Part shown: one piece after another, positions 21,073-33,307 of the stretch
Numbering within the stretch: the stretch's first letter is position 1
Layout: every line of letters begins with the position of its first letter
The notes under the pieces: generated by a model
Told to the model about the DNA's origin: nothing
Seen by the model: the letters and a program-made list of their open reading frames with translations, nothing else
Database searches by the model: none
DNA from: Raffaelea ambrosiae
Taxonomy: Eukaryota; Ascomycota; Sordariomycetes; Ophiostomatales; Ophiostomataceae
Direction of reading: 5' to 3'
NCBI GenBank assembly: GCA_002778195.1
Contig: PCDI01000016.1
Span: 282,332 to 346,331, forward strand
DNA: 64,000 nucleotides
Made by a program: the position numbers and the translations under genes

Positions 21073-22366
21073 TCGAAGTTCTCATCTGTGACGGCTTTGT
21101 GACTGGGGACTCCTTTTCGATTTTTGTTTTCATTTCTGTCTTTTGTTTTTAACACAACATTCGTTTTTTTCTCTCTGTCTCTTTTTCATTCATGCTTGAC
21201 GACCTAATGACCCAACAAAAAAGTAACGCAAACGGAAAGAAAGGGAAAGGGAGGGATGGAAGGGATGATGACGATACCTGCCCCCCGTTGACGAAATTGA
21301 AGACACGGGAGAGTTGCAAGACAAACACGGGCAGGAAGGAAAGGGAAGGAATGATCCATCCCTCCTCCCTCCAGGGAACCACGTTATTTATGACTGACGG
21401 TACACATACTATTACCAACCACACACGAAAACGACGCAGCAACAAACAGCATACATGATTAGGCTTTTTTTTTTGTTTAATTTTCTTTTTGTCAATGATG
21501 CATACGCAAAGGAAAGCATATGTCTTTTACATTTTTCGGGATTTTTTTTTCGTATTTTCAATTACTGGCATTACTTGTTCATACATCTGTCCTCTCGCTT
21601 GCTTTCCAATCTTTGGTCTTTTCTTTTGTTGGGGGAGGGTTTGAAAAAAAAGAAGGGGAAAATGGCACACAAACCTGTTAAGGATTCTTGAATACCCTCT
21701 CTTTCCACTTATTATCCTCTACCTATCTAGCTACCACTATGTACTGGTATCTCGTAACTTTTTATGACTAGTCTTTAAACTTTATACTCTGCCAAACCCT
21801 ACTGTTCACGAACACGAGCACTTGCGATCTTGCGCGCAAGAACCAGGTTTACGGTTCTCAGGCATCACAAAAGTTGAACAAGTGAAGAACGCCAAAAGCA
21901 GTCCAAAAAATGGGTGGGTGTATAAAAATTTTTTTTTTAAAAGCCCTCTCAGTCATAAACGAGAATACGAGTCGTCCGAGAATCCTATCATCCCAATAAC
22001 CAACAACAAAAGCGAGGTATCGATAATCTTGTTCTAACAGGACATGTGAAGAAGACAAGAAGCCGAGGGAAAAAAAAAACGCAGAAGACGACCCAATGAG
22101 GGAAAAAATGCTGCACAAAAACAATATAGACAATAGACCCGTAACAAAACAAAAACCACACAAGAACTCCAGCCAATGTGCATGCTTCTAGCAACCCCCC
22201 ATGCAAAACAGTTCAGCCCCCAAAAAGGAGAGAAACACACTGACAAAAAAAAAAGACCCAAAGAACCCGCCCCAAAAACAATCGAGGCTCGAGAAATTGA
22301 AAATAAGTAAATGAAAGCAAAAATAGAAACAGGCCCCTCCCAGAAAACAATCCAAGAAAGAATCAA
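21073..22366. other. Intergenic region, convergent gene ends
   Basis: Convergent 3' regions of the Cys-rich membrane protein gene (plus) and the fibroin-3-related gene (minus). A/T-rich with T-rich and A-rich tracts; no coding region is supported. Confidence 0.5.
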
Positions 22367-23840
22367 TTAGAAGTTTTGTGATCCAGTGCCGTTGTATGGC
22401 CGGTAGCCAGGGTAGGAGGCCTGCGGCGTCTGGCTCACAGGTGCCGGGCTGTTCGTGCGGTTGTAGCCAAACGTGCCATTGCTGCCATAGCTGTCGTGGC
22501 CGCTGTAGGGTTGTTGTGGCCGGCTGAAGCCCGAGCTGAAGTCGAAGCCGCCGTTGCTCTGCAGATTCGGCGACGCGCTGCCATCGTGCGGGCTGCTGGG
22601 GCCGTAGCCGCCGCCGCCGCCAGCGTTACTGGGGGTGTACTGGCGTTGCGGTGGCGGCCGGTTGTTCAACGCGCGAATGTTGGAGGCCGAGCGGGCACCG
22701 GTGCCGGCGTTCTGGCCATACGGGCCGACTGCGCCACCAGTGGAGCCGGCGGCGTAGGGATCGGCACTGCCGGTCCGGTAGTCGTCGTAGCTACTGCCGC
22801 TCGTCACACCAGACGTGTAGCCTGTCTGCTGGCCGCCGCCATAGCCGTAGTCGTGGTAATCATCGCCGTAGCTTCCGCTGTTGTTCTGGCTGCCGTACCC
22901 CTGGTTGTGGCCATAGCCCTGGTTGTTGTTGTTGTTCTGTCCATAGTGACCGGCGCCACCCACAGCAGCAGCGCCGAGGTAGCCAGTCGAGGCGTTCGGG
23001 CTCATGCCGCCGCTGGGAGGAGCGTATGGATGGTTCTGCATACCAGTCTGCAGGCCCAGGTTGCCTGGGCTGGGTTGGCGGATGGGGGAGACGGTACCGC
23101 TGCCCGCCATAAGAGGCACAGCCGCGCTGCTGTTGGTTGGTTTCTGGAGGCTGTCCAGCTCCACGGGTTCCCCTTCGATGGGGACCTTCGTGTGAGTGGC
23201 GCTCTCCCAGCTGGGCATCTCGGGTAGAGCATCGTCGCCGCCTGCAGGCTTCTTGGTGCTGACGTCGAAAGTGGCAAACTGGGGAGTGTCCTTGATTGGA
23301 GCGGGCTCCCGGTAGCCGCTCGGCTGCGCCAGCATGCGCTCTTCGGAGCGGTATGCCCGGTTCTGCGGCCCCCCACCATACGGCTCGTCGAGGTACTTAT
23401 GTGGCTTGTTCGGCGCGTCGCAGCAACCACAGCAGTTGCCGCAGCACTTCAAGCAATGGAAGCATTCGCAGCAGCACGACAGGCCGCAGCAGGCACAGCG
23501 TGCTATGCACCAAACAACGGAGATGATGATCAAGCCACCAATGATGATCACAGCAATAACAGGCCACCTGGGAGAATTATGTTAGACATTGGAATAGAAC
23601 GGTGCGCGCTTGTCGTAGAGCCTGGTGAGAGAAGCCACCGCGAAAAAGAACGTACTTGCAGTAGGTGGCATTCATGCAGTTGTCCCAGCTGGAGAAGGCC
23701 GTCTTGACGTCGGATATCTGACCCTGAATGTCTCTGGCAGAATTGCGCTCGTACACGACGGGGCGCACGGCTGCAACGAGCACATCGAGAAGGCCCCGCT
23801 GATGGAGGCTCTGGGCCATGGCCCTCTCAATGGAAGGCAT
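22367..23840 (-). CDS. Fibroin-3-related fungal membrane protein
   Basis: Exons 23840-23656 and 23567-22367 give 461 aa. The intron has GTACGT and CAG ends and splits Lys62. The start MPSIERAMAQSLHQRGLLDVL and the exon-junction sequence SSWDNCM...CKWPVIA match the fungal proteins annotated as fibroin-3 related. One transmembrane helix spans about 63-84. It is followed at once by a block with 15 Cys in 30 residues (82-111), mostly in CC or CxC pairs, then an acidic and Pro-rich linker with MPSWESATHTKV and a Gly/Tyr/Asn/Gln/Ser-rich tail resembling a prion-like domain (YGQNNNNNQGYG and similar). No N-terminal signal peptide is seen, so the Cys block is probably cytosolic. Molecular role unknown; a membrane-proximal, palmitoylated or metal-binding patch is inference. 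Confidence 0.8.
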
Positions 23841-26151
23841 GTCGGGCGAGTTGGATGTGTCGTGATATGTCGGAGCGACCAAGTCGGTGGTTTGGTGGTC
23901 GCTGGCGACTTTTCTTTGTAGAAAAGGGGCAACCTTTTCTCTTTCTTTAGCGTTGGGTAGTAATACGCCGCTGTTTTTGCGCGTCCGCTGTTGGCGACGC
24001 GATGCCGAGGGAGTACAAAGAGGCACAGCAAAAACCACAAAGAAGCAGCAGAAGACAAAGAAACAAGGACAGGGAGACCACAAAGAAATGAATCCGAGTG
24101 GTCAATTGCAACAGCGCAAGGCAACGGTGCGCGCTGTGCTGTTTGTGCTGTTCTGGTCGGTGGTCGGAAATGGGGATCGTCGTGGCACCTAACGGGCTAT
24201 AACTCCATACTCTAATGGTGGATGAATAGCAGTGCGGAGAGAAGGAAAACCGAGCAGGCAAATTTAAATTGCGTCTAGCGTTTAGTGTTCCGTGTGTGTG
24301 TGTTTGTACCGAGTGCGCGACAGGAATAACGGTCGAACAGTCGAGTCTGAAGATCGAAGGCCGTCTTCTTCGATGTTTTGGTCTGTCTGTCCAGGCCAAC
24401 AGCTGCGGAACAGGCTAAAAACAGACAGACGCAAATAACAGCGGCTTTCCCCCCAGATTTGTTTGTGAATAAGCAGGAGTTGGCTTGGTTGCAGGTGAAG
24501 AGGCGCACGCAACGGGCTGTGCTTGCCCTTTTGAACCGTAAGATAATACGTCGTGTCTCGGACACGGGAGCGAGCGAAATCAAATAAGGTTGTCGATCAG
24601 GGAGATTGTTTGAAAGTATGGACGCAGGAAGTGAAAGAGAGCGAATCGAGCGACAGAAGAATGCAGGCAAAAGGTGAAACCAACAAACGACGGATCGCCT
24701 TGCCAGAGAAGAAAGTAGAAGAGAGCCCAAGGAGCTTAAAGCGTTCGCGGGAACGGCACTAGAAGGCCAGAACCGAGGCGGTAAACGAAAGTTAAGTGAA
24801 AGAAAAAGGAGCGTGTGGCCAAAAAAAGAATGAGGATGCTAAGTGTCGAAAGGAGCGACGACAATACGAAGGGCGAAGGCGCAGCGAACGAGGGCGATCG
24901 AAGGAAAAGTGTGCGCGGGAAAGAAACGAACGAGAAAAACGAACGAGAAAAACGCGAAAGAAAAAAAAAATCCTAGTCAATCCAGCTGCAAAGGAAGAAG
25001 GGCGGGATAAAAAAGAGTTTGGTTCCTCTTACAATGGCAGGAGGATGGATCGCTCTTTCCCTGTTTCCCTCACAAGGAGACAACAGCAATTTCCTGGTCG
25101 CTTTGGACTGCTTCTTTCAAGGCATACTTTCCCGCACCTGTCCGCACTTGTCCCCTTATTCACAAACGTATCCGTATTTGACGCCACTCTACAGGGCCCC
25201 TGCCAGCACGATAAAACAAAGACGGCAGGCCGACCGCAACCTCTGTTCCTCTCTTTTCCCCTCTCCATCTGCCAAATCTGCAGGCCCCTGGCCGAAACAG
25301 GACTGGCGCCACGGCCATCTTCACGCTTGGCGGCGCCCAAACGAGTGGGCACTGGACGCTAAAGGCCAACGCTTGGGGGTTCGCCGTCTCAGAATAAGAC
25401 GACGAGAGAGAGCTGGCGGACGAATCAAACTACCCTGCCGGGGAAGGGGGCCTTCCCAAGCCAAGAGGGCAAGGGAGGGTAAGATGGTGAGCGTGAGGCC
25501 AGAGAGTGAGCAGACGGCAAGTGGCTGAGTCCGGGTCACCTGGGGAGTTTTTTTTCTTCTCTGCATGCATGTGGGAGACGGCCTGTGTCTTGTCCGTGTT
25601 GGCTGGCCTATGTCCGTCTGGATGCGCATGTTCCCTGTCTATGCTGCAGGCAGGCGAGCGTCTCGCGGGTTCGGCACACGGCATACTATGGCAAGGCCAT
25701 CATCCAGAGGCCAGGGTCTGTTGCGCATGAGACACAAGGCCTGCAGGCGAGGCCAGGTGGGACCAAGACCAGGCGAACTCTCCAGGCGGAGACCACGGCC
25801 GGAAAAAGGAGACCCCAACCCGCAAAGGGTGCATAGAAACACAGACAAAAGGAGAGACGAAAGACCAACCGAATCAAACAAAGGCAGCCCATGTAATATT
25901 TTCCCACCAAGATCGAGCATGGCCGAGACGGGACTGAAAAGAAAGAACAACCAGCGCGGGACGGATGCCGGGCTGACACACACACACACACGCAGGGAAG
26001 GGAGACTGGACAAATGCTGAGAGATCTGACACGGTCCGAAAACGGTGACCTGCCCATTTCGTCATCCCCCTACATACAGAGCTGACAAGATACTCTCTAT
26101 AGTTACGAATAAAGCAAACGGCCATGCACAGACACGACGGTTTTTTGGGGG

Positions 26152-26185
<34 letters not shown>

Positions 26186-27413
26186 CGACTAACTACTATG
26201 TGCGCTGCTGCATTTGCGCTACATTTGCGCTACATTTCACTGCATCTGCAGCGACTGCTGCCTGCAAAAGTGTGCTTTGGGCCCGCGAAATAAGCTTGGA
26301 TTTTGGCTTAAAATTTGGCCGAGCCTTGTAAAATTTGACACTAACTAGCTAGTTATTGGCGAGAGCGAGAAGGGTAAAGTAAAAGGGGGGGTGCGGAACA
26401 GAGGTGGAACACGAAGCCAACAAGGTCGGGCTTGGTGGCTCATCTGTGGCTGCCTCTTCCTTGGCCTCGCCACACTCGACATCAGAAGCGGGTAACGTGA
26501 CTCGAAAGATTCCCAAACCACCGCGGAAGTATATGAGACGGACCCGGTCAGCGACAGGGGTGTGAGAGGGGCCTCCAACCACCCATGGGGAGGAAATTTG
26601 GGGCACTCGAGCGGTGCCATTAGGTTTTGGCCGTCCCTGCGGCGGAGCCTCACACGTCACAGGTTTACAATTAGTCGGCTGGGATAGCTGCATCCTCTGA
26701 TGACGAAACTCAAAAGCATCAATCACCCAGGGAACAACAGTAAACGGCATCAAGTTCAAGACACGTATCTACTATTATTCATTTTTGGGGTGACGTATTC
26801 ATTATTTTGGAGAAAGCGCAGCAAGACAGAGCAAAAAGAAAATCTCTTTTCACATAGAAAATAATAGTTTTGCAATACAGAGAGACAGGGTAAAAAAAGC
26901 ACAGAAACAAACGTCTTGGGGTTCCCTCTTCCCTTGCGAGAGGTCCCAAATTCGTCCCTTCCCCAACGCCAGATAAATTGCAAGCATCCGTAGATGGTGG
27001 GACACAAAAATAAGACAAAAAGCAGGACAAGTCGCAGAAAAGAAAAGCAAGCTCTTTTGTTCATTTCTTTCTGTTCTCGTTGGATCTTTCGCCAGCAAGT
27101 CCATTGTCCTCCCAACAATTATAACACCCTGGGAATAAAAATGTATTATCGCTTCCAGCTGGCCGCCTTCGCGGCGTGGATGTCGTGTGTGTTGTGTGTG
27201 TGGTGTGTTTTGGTGGTTCGTCAAATCGCCACCCCCGTCTGTTGTTGCGTCTATGTTTGCGTTATCCCTTTTCCCGCGTGTCGTTGTCTTCGTAGACTTT
27301 GGTCTTCGTTTTGCGATACTGGGCTAGGGCCCCGTTCTTCGTCTTTTCCTTGGTAATTTCATTCGCAGCCGCTGCTCCATCATACAAAAAAAGCTCGACA
27401 AACTTCTTGTCCC
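23841..27413. other. Long intergenic region
   Basis: No gene is supported in 3.6 kb. From 23841 to about 25020 the plus strand is A/G-rich, which is T/C-rich when read in the direction of the minus-strand fibroin-related gene, consistent with its promoter and leader. The part near 26800-27400 is the 3' flank of the RCR-type gene. Open frames in 25000-26060 show no domains. Confidence 0.5.
26151..26184. repeat. GTT microsatellite
   Basis: A (GTT)n array of about 11 units in intergenic DNA. Confidence 0.9.
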
Positions 27414-28158
27414 TTAGTGCTTCGTCGGTGGCGGGCCCTCTGGCGGCGCGTAGTCCTCGCCGCCCGTGCCTGCCGTCCGGTTGTTGCCGTTGGCATTGTA
27501 GTTGTTGATCGGGTAGTAGGCCGAGGGCGGCTGCTGCAGCGGGATGTCGTTGTTGTAGGTGCCTGTGTTGTGGCCGCCGTAGTAGCCCTCGTTGCTGTTG
27601 TAGGTGGTGCCGGTGTACTGGGCGCCGACTGGCGGCTGCTGGGTGTACTGCGGTGGCGGCATGGCGTAGCCCTGCTGGGGATTTTGCTGATGCTGCTGGT
27701 AGCCGCCACCCCATTTGCCCATCCAGCCGGTGCCGTAGACGGGCTGCTGGCCAGTCCGGCGGCGCTTGCGGGAGTTGCGGCTCAGGACGATGAGGAACAA
27801 GATGAAGATGACAATGACGATGCCGGTGAGAACCCATCGGCCCCAGTAGTGCCAGTTGCTGCGACTGTAGCAGCGGCCATTGCTGTAGTAGTAGCCACCG
27901 CTGCAATAGCTGTAGAACAAAAGAAAAGGGCACGTTAGCAAATATGCGACCACCGATGGAAATCAACAAGGGAGGGGGGGGAGTGAGACACATTCGGAAT
28001 GGGCAGGAGAAGCGCACGACAATCGCGACGGTGCGACGCTGCCCATCCGCTTGCTTGTCTTGGGGGGGGAAAAAGGAAGGCAAAAAGAGGGTTGTCTCTG
28101 CTTACGACTGACGCTTATCGACATCGGCCATAGCTGCGTGCAGCGCGGTCGGCGACAT
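27414..28158 (-). CDS. RCR-type membrane protein (chitin synthesis regulation, Congo red resistance family)
   Basis: Exons 28158-28106 and 27909-27414 give 182 aa, with a phase-2 GT-AG intron splitting Ser18. A short N-terminal part leads to YCSGGYYYSNGRCYSRSNW, then WGRWVLTGIVIVIFILFLIVL (helix about 43-60) stopped by SRNSRKRRR, then YGTGWMGKWGGG, which is the conserved signature of the RCR family. The rest is Gln/Pro/Tyr/Asn-rich and includes a PPQY motif near residue 104, a PPxY site of the kind that recruits Rsp5-type ubiquitin ligases. Yeast Rcr1 acts at the ER and endosomes, controls chitin deposition and sorts plasma-membrane proteins. A similar role in wall chitin control is likely. 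The large fungus-specific family makes orthology to Rcr1 or Rcr2 uncertain. Confidence 0.85.
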
Positions 28159-31100
28159 GGCTGAAATATGTGTGTGGACAAAACTTGAATGAGAGGCGTC
28201 TGTATGTCCTTTCAGATCTGGATTCTGTGTCGCGAGAGTGCGCGCGATGATATTGCTAAATCGTCAAGGCGGAGATCGTGTCGGCTGTCGGTTCGAGGGA
28301 GAGAGAAAGAGAGAGGGACAAAGGAGGAAAAAGGAACAAAAAATAGTAGAAAGAAAGGAAGAAGAGAGGTGGATGCAGGAAGGGAGGGATTACGATTTGG
28401 GGGGGGGGGGGGGGGCCGAGTCGGTTTAAACGTAGATTTAGAGTGAACTCCGGTGCTTGTTGTCTGCACTGTGGTCGGTCGGGGCGCAGAGGTCCTTCTG
28501 GGTCTTTTTATTCGACTTTTTTTCTTCTCCCGTGGTTGGGTTGGGTGGTGGTGTCAGTTGCTTTGGTGCCACTTATTTAGCAGTGCCCCAGTGCGTGGCC
28601 CAGTAGCGCGGCGTGAGATGTGCGAGCTGGCGGGTGTGCCTAGGCGTGCGTTGGTTTTGCGTGTGGGTTTGTTGGGCTGTGACGTCGTCACCAGACACAC
28701 AAAGGGGGGAAAAGATGGCGGATGAAACTGGATCGACCCTGGCCTTCCGTTTGAGCGCAGTCTCAACGAAGCAAGGAGGGGGGATAGAGTGGAAGGGAAA
28801 ATGGAAGAACACAGCGGGCAAAATGAGGAAAGAGCGGTTCTGGCAGATTGCGGTTCCTTCCCATTTGGAAGAGCGGACAGCCAAATCTTATAGAAAAGAA
28901 AAGGCTGTGTTATGAATTTCTAGACATTCACCGATTAACTTACGCGGAGCTCCAGGCGGCACAGACTGCTGAACCAAGCCTCCCAAAGCCAACAAGCCCC
29001 CGCCCGGCCCTTCCTTCTTTCGCTACTATTAAGCAGCTGCTCGTTAGATGCTTCCATAGCGATATCGAGGACCCTTTTTTTCTAATAAAAAAAAGAAAAA
29101 GGGCAAATCCTTCTCGCTCTTGTGTTCATCCAGCGGTCTAGCCAAGACCGGCCGAGCCTGTTGTCTGTGTGGCTGAGTCCACCCTTCCTGAGCGGTCGCA
29201 AGTGTTGAACCGCATGCCGGATTCCACATGAATGGACCCACTCAACTTCGGTGTCGGCAGTGAAAGAGCTGTCCTGGGGTACCGAAACTAAAAAAGTTGC
29301 AATTCGTTAGTCAGGATACGGGCGGGCGTAAAGCTCCAGTCTCTCTGACCTTAAAATTCTACGAGCAGCATAGTTACGAGTAGTTCTGCGACGATTAGGC
29401 GGTGTCTCTTACACTGCAAAGGTCGCATATACTTCTGCAGAGAGTAGTATTATCTTCTTGTCGTCTTTCATACGTGCTCGGTTTCCGATAAGAGAGCTCT
29501 GAGCCTCCTTTAGCAAAACCCGGGCACGCGTCAGACCGTCTCTGGTGCAGGTAGCCGCCCAACGAAACAGGATTAAATAATTCGGTGGCGTGCTTTGCTA
29601 CTTACTGTCTTGCTGGCCTCTCTTGTGTCTCTTGACTCTTGATTGTCTTGGCCAAATGTCTGGGCAATCCAACCGACAATTACATATACACTACCAATAA
29701 TATGTAATATGGTCGTCTCTTCGTGTCCCTACACAGCCGTCCTGTTCCACCGCTGACCGTTTGCTGGCCCTACCAGGACACAGCCCTTTTTTGGTCCTGG
29801 CCTTCTGACAACCTTCTCTCCCTGTTTTGACAAATCTAGGTACTGTGTATCATCTTAGCTGGGCTGTGCTCCTGTCACCTCCTAGTATCCACACCCCATC
29901 GTGCACGTGTCGTATGCTTGCTAGTGGGAGAGCTTCGAGAACCTCCTTCACGTTCGGATACGTTTCGACAGCAAACACCGTGGGCTTGCGGTTTCAAAGG
30001 GCGACCCAGTCAATCCCGTTTTTGTCGATGCTTTCCTCCCCTTTTGATTAAGCCTCAAAAAAGCTTGTCTTGGGTTTCACTTGTACTCATACAGCTCATC
30101 GCGCTCATTTTATGCAGATCCTTGTTCCCGACACGGAATAGACAGGTCGAAAGCACCGAAGGAAAAGCAAAAAAAAAAAAAAAAGGGTTCAACGGGGACA
30201 AATGGAGAATGCAGCGAAGCGGGGAGCGGAAAGGCGGGATCTACCCCCTCCCCTCCCCTCCTGGTCCTGGGATTGCATGAAGGAAACCATGTACATAGTA
30301 TTGTGANNNNNNNNNNNNNNNNNNNNNNNNNNNNNNNNNNNNNNNNNNNNNNNNNNNNNNNNNNNNNNNNNNNNNNNNNNNNNNNNNNNNNNNNNNNNNN
30401 NNNNNNNNNNNNNNNNNNNNNNNNNNNNNNNNNNNNNNNNNNNNNNNNNNNNNNNNNNNNNNNNNNNNNNNNNNNNNNNNNNNNNNNNNNNNNNNNNNNN
30501 NNNNNNNNNNNNNNNNNNNNNNNNNNNNNNNNNNNNNNNNNNNNNNNNNNNNNNNNNNNNNNNNNNNNNNNNNNNNNNNNNNNNNNNNNNNNNNNNNNNN
30601 NNNNNNNNNNNNNNNNNNNNNNNNNNNNNNNNNNNNNNNNNNNNNNNNNNNNNNNNNNNNNNNNNNNNNNNNNNNNNNNNNNNNNNNNNNNNNNNNNNNN
30701 NNNNNNNNNNNNNNNNNNNNNNNNNNNNNNNNNNNNNNNNNNNNNNNNNNNNNNNNNNNNNNNNNNNNNNNNNNNNNNNNNNNNNNNNNNNNNNNNNNNN
30801 NNNNNNNNNNNCAGGCCCTTGTCTCTCGCAAAGAAAAAAGGATATAAAGCGGATGATAGCTCGCTTTCCCTCCTTATTTTTGTTTCCTGCTTCTTCTTCG
30901 TTCCTTCCCTCTTTTTGTCGCGTCCTCTTGCTGGTCACATGCTCCAAAGCAGCTTCCCAATTTCCCGGTTTTCAACTCATCCCCCCCACCACGGCTCTTC
31001 CGCACAACAAACCTTCTCAAGCTTCAAGCGAGCAAATGGCATTGTTATCTCATTCCCCAGGTTCTTTTCTACCACAGACCGAATTGGGAGCCTGTTCTTT

Positions 31101-32055
31101 TATATGGCGACTTCTTCCGCTCCACATCGGCCAGTTGGTGGGCGGAAGTCACCGTCTTAAATATGCCCACTTTGGATCGCGGAGATCACAGAGAGAACAA
31201 AAAGTTTGACCAGTGTCAATTGTTAGGGGACTTGAAAAGATTTTTCTTATATATATTATCGGTCGTTGCCGGCCAAATGGTAACGTCTTTTTTGGTCCTT
31301 GAGCATTTGTCGTGTCATCATCAAGTGGTGCAAAAAGAGGGGGGATGTGCTGGAGGTAGGTTTCCAAGGAGAGGACTGCACCAAAAAACAGAAACCGGGA
31401 AGCGATGTATGATGCTCAACACAAGAAAGCTCGCGTGAGGGAGGGGAACAATGAAGAGAGGGTAAGAGAGAATGACGGGGAAATAAACCAGAACAACGGA
31501 AAATGCAGCGACATAATGGGGTAAGAGCGCGCAGTGAGCCACCGAAAAAACAGCCCAATCCATGTCAAATGTTGGGAAAGAGCAATAAGAAAAACAAAAG
31601 AACAGAAAAACTCCGGATATCCAGACCCAAGAAAAAAACACAGACAACCCCAGACACACCAAGGCAAGGTATGTGCGACAAACGAGAAAATAAAGAAAGC
31701 ATGACCCAAAATATGAAGGGTCGGAGCGAGACGAGGAAGGAACCACAGGAACCGAAAGAGGACGAGGAAGCCTCACATCCAAGCAGACATTTCCGGCCTG
31801 CATACACCCTCACGCCCGCGCTCATGTCTCGTCGTTTATCGTGGCGCTGAAAATATCAAGTTGTGCGATCGCCGTCGCCTCCGCCGCCGTCGCCTTTGTT
31901 CGTCGCTGTTCGTATTCGTCGTCTTCATCGCTATGCGGACTCCCCTCCTTTCTGTTGCTGGTACCCCGTTTTCGACTTTGTGTGGGTTTGCTCACTCGTC
32001 GCTTGGTGCGAGTTCGACACGAACGAAGCAGCTTTGTTGCCCGCCCCCAGCCTTC
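28159..32055. other. Intergenic region containing a scaffold gap
   Basis: About 3.9 kb with no supported gene. Bases 28240-28420 are A/G-rich and end in a run of about 17 G, matching the promoter side of the minus-strand RCR-type gene. The part 29240-29720 is relatively A/T-rich with many stops in all frames. Genes inside the gap cannot be excluded. Confidence 0.45.
30307..30811. other. Assembly gap of 505 N
   Basis: Run of N. Translations across it are meaningless. Its flanks are a purine-rich tract (left) and a T/C-rich tract (right), sequence that is typically hard to assemble. Confidence 0.99.
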
Positions 32056-33307
32056 TCATTTGTAATGGGCTCGCTTGACCAACCACGAAAGTACTGCCTC
32101 CAGATTGGTCTCTTCCTTGGCACTTATACCATAGCACGAGACTTCGCGATGTCCGATCTCCTTTAGGTCCAGCGCGTCGATCAGCTCGTCAACAGTCAAC
32201 TTCTCTGGCAGATCGGTCTTGTTTCCTAGCACGAGCAGCGGGATGCCCTCCAGAGTGGGCTGTTCCATTATCGAGTGCAGCTCTTCCCGTGCCGCCTCCA
32301 GCTTATCCATGTCGGCAATGTCGACTACAAATAGGATGGCATGGACCCCCCGGCAGTACCGCTCCCACATTGGCCGGAACCGCGGCTGGCCACCAATATC
32401 CCAGCACTTCATCGTTACGTTGTTTCTTTGTACCCGCTTCATATTGAACCCGATGGTTGGGATTGTGCTACAACGGAGAAGGTGAGAAATCACGTTAGCG
32501 AAAGAAAAAAAAAAGAAAAAAAAGTCACACAACCATTAGCAGAGCAGGACAGGTCATGCACGGGGAAAATCGAGCCGGGGAAACAAGCGAGCAGGTGGGG
32601 AGATGTGGTGGGAGGCGGAAGATTCTAGGATTAGCAGACATGGGGGGGGTGCTTCATTTCGGAGGTTGTGCTCCTTTAAATGGTGTGCTCATTGTCTCGT
32701 GTTTCCACCAGCTGTTCCAGATGTTTTCGAGCTGAAAGCTCATGCCGGGGTCGTGGTGAGGAGAAAGTCCCCGGTTCGAGCTCGCTTGGGGGGATAGCGA
32801 GGATAGACCGGAGTAAATGAGGGGGGGAGGGGCGTTCGCAAAGGTTCCAGGTCGCGGGACTTACTCGTATGTGAATTCACCGCCCTAAAGAAGACACAGG
32901 AATGGTCAGCAATGAGTTCTGATGTATGGTCGAGACCACAGCAAGGGATATGTTGGCAAGCACGAGACGTAGGAAGACAAGCGTCCACCTCACATTCTCA
33001 GCGCCGGGGCGACCACTTACAGATAATACATTCAGCAAGCAGGTCTTGCCTGCGTTCTGAAGACCGAGCATCGTGACGTCCATTTCCGTAGCCCTGTAGG
33101 AAGAATTCGTGTAAGCAGTTCTGCTCCAAGTTTGAGGAAGCCGCAGACAAGGCAGACAAGGCAGGAGCAAAGCAAGCGGGGTAGCTTCCAGGTCGTCGCC
33201 ATTTTTTTACCCCTTCCTATCTGACTCTCCGGCTCGCAAACCAAATCAACAACGTACCAGAATGTCCTTAACCACCACTCGTACACTTTCCGTATGATGG
33301 CAGCCAT
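32056..33307 (-). CDS. ARL8: Arf-like small GTPase Arl8
   Basis: Four exons, 33307-33258, 33093-33021, 32884-32865 and 32467-32056, give 184 aa; exon 3 is only 20 bp. The P-loop GLQNAGKT is at residues 27-34, switch I has IPTIGFNMKRV, switch II WDIGGQPRFRPMWERYCRGV, then NKTD and ISAK for guanine recognition. The IGFN-WDIGGQPRFR-MWERYCRG combination is specific to Arl8. The N-terminus MAAIIRKVYEWWLRTFW lacks Gly2, so it would not be myristoylated; animal Arl8 is N-acetylated and uses its amphipathic helix to bind lysosomes. In fungi the expected place is vacuole or endosome membranes, linking them to motors or tethers. All exon phases agree, which makes the model reliable. Confidence 0.93.

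Noticed and set aside
30081..31160. Open frames spanning the 505-N gap
   Set aside because: They exist only because N is translated as unknown residues; both flanks lack coding signal.
32740..32800. GGTTCGAGCTC resembling a tRNA B box
   Set aside because: No matching A box, anticodon arm or acceptor pairing around it, and it lies inside an ARL8 intron.
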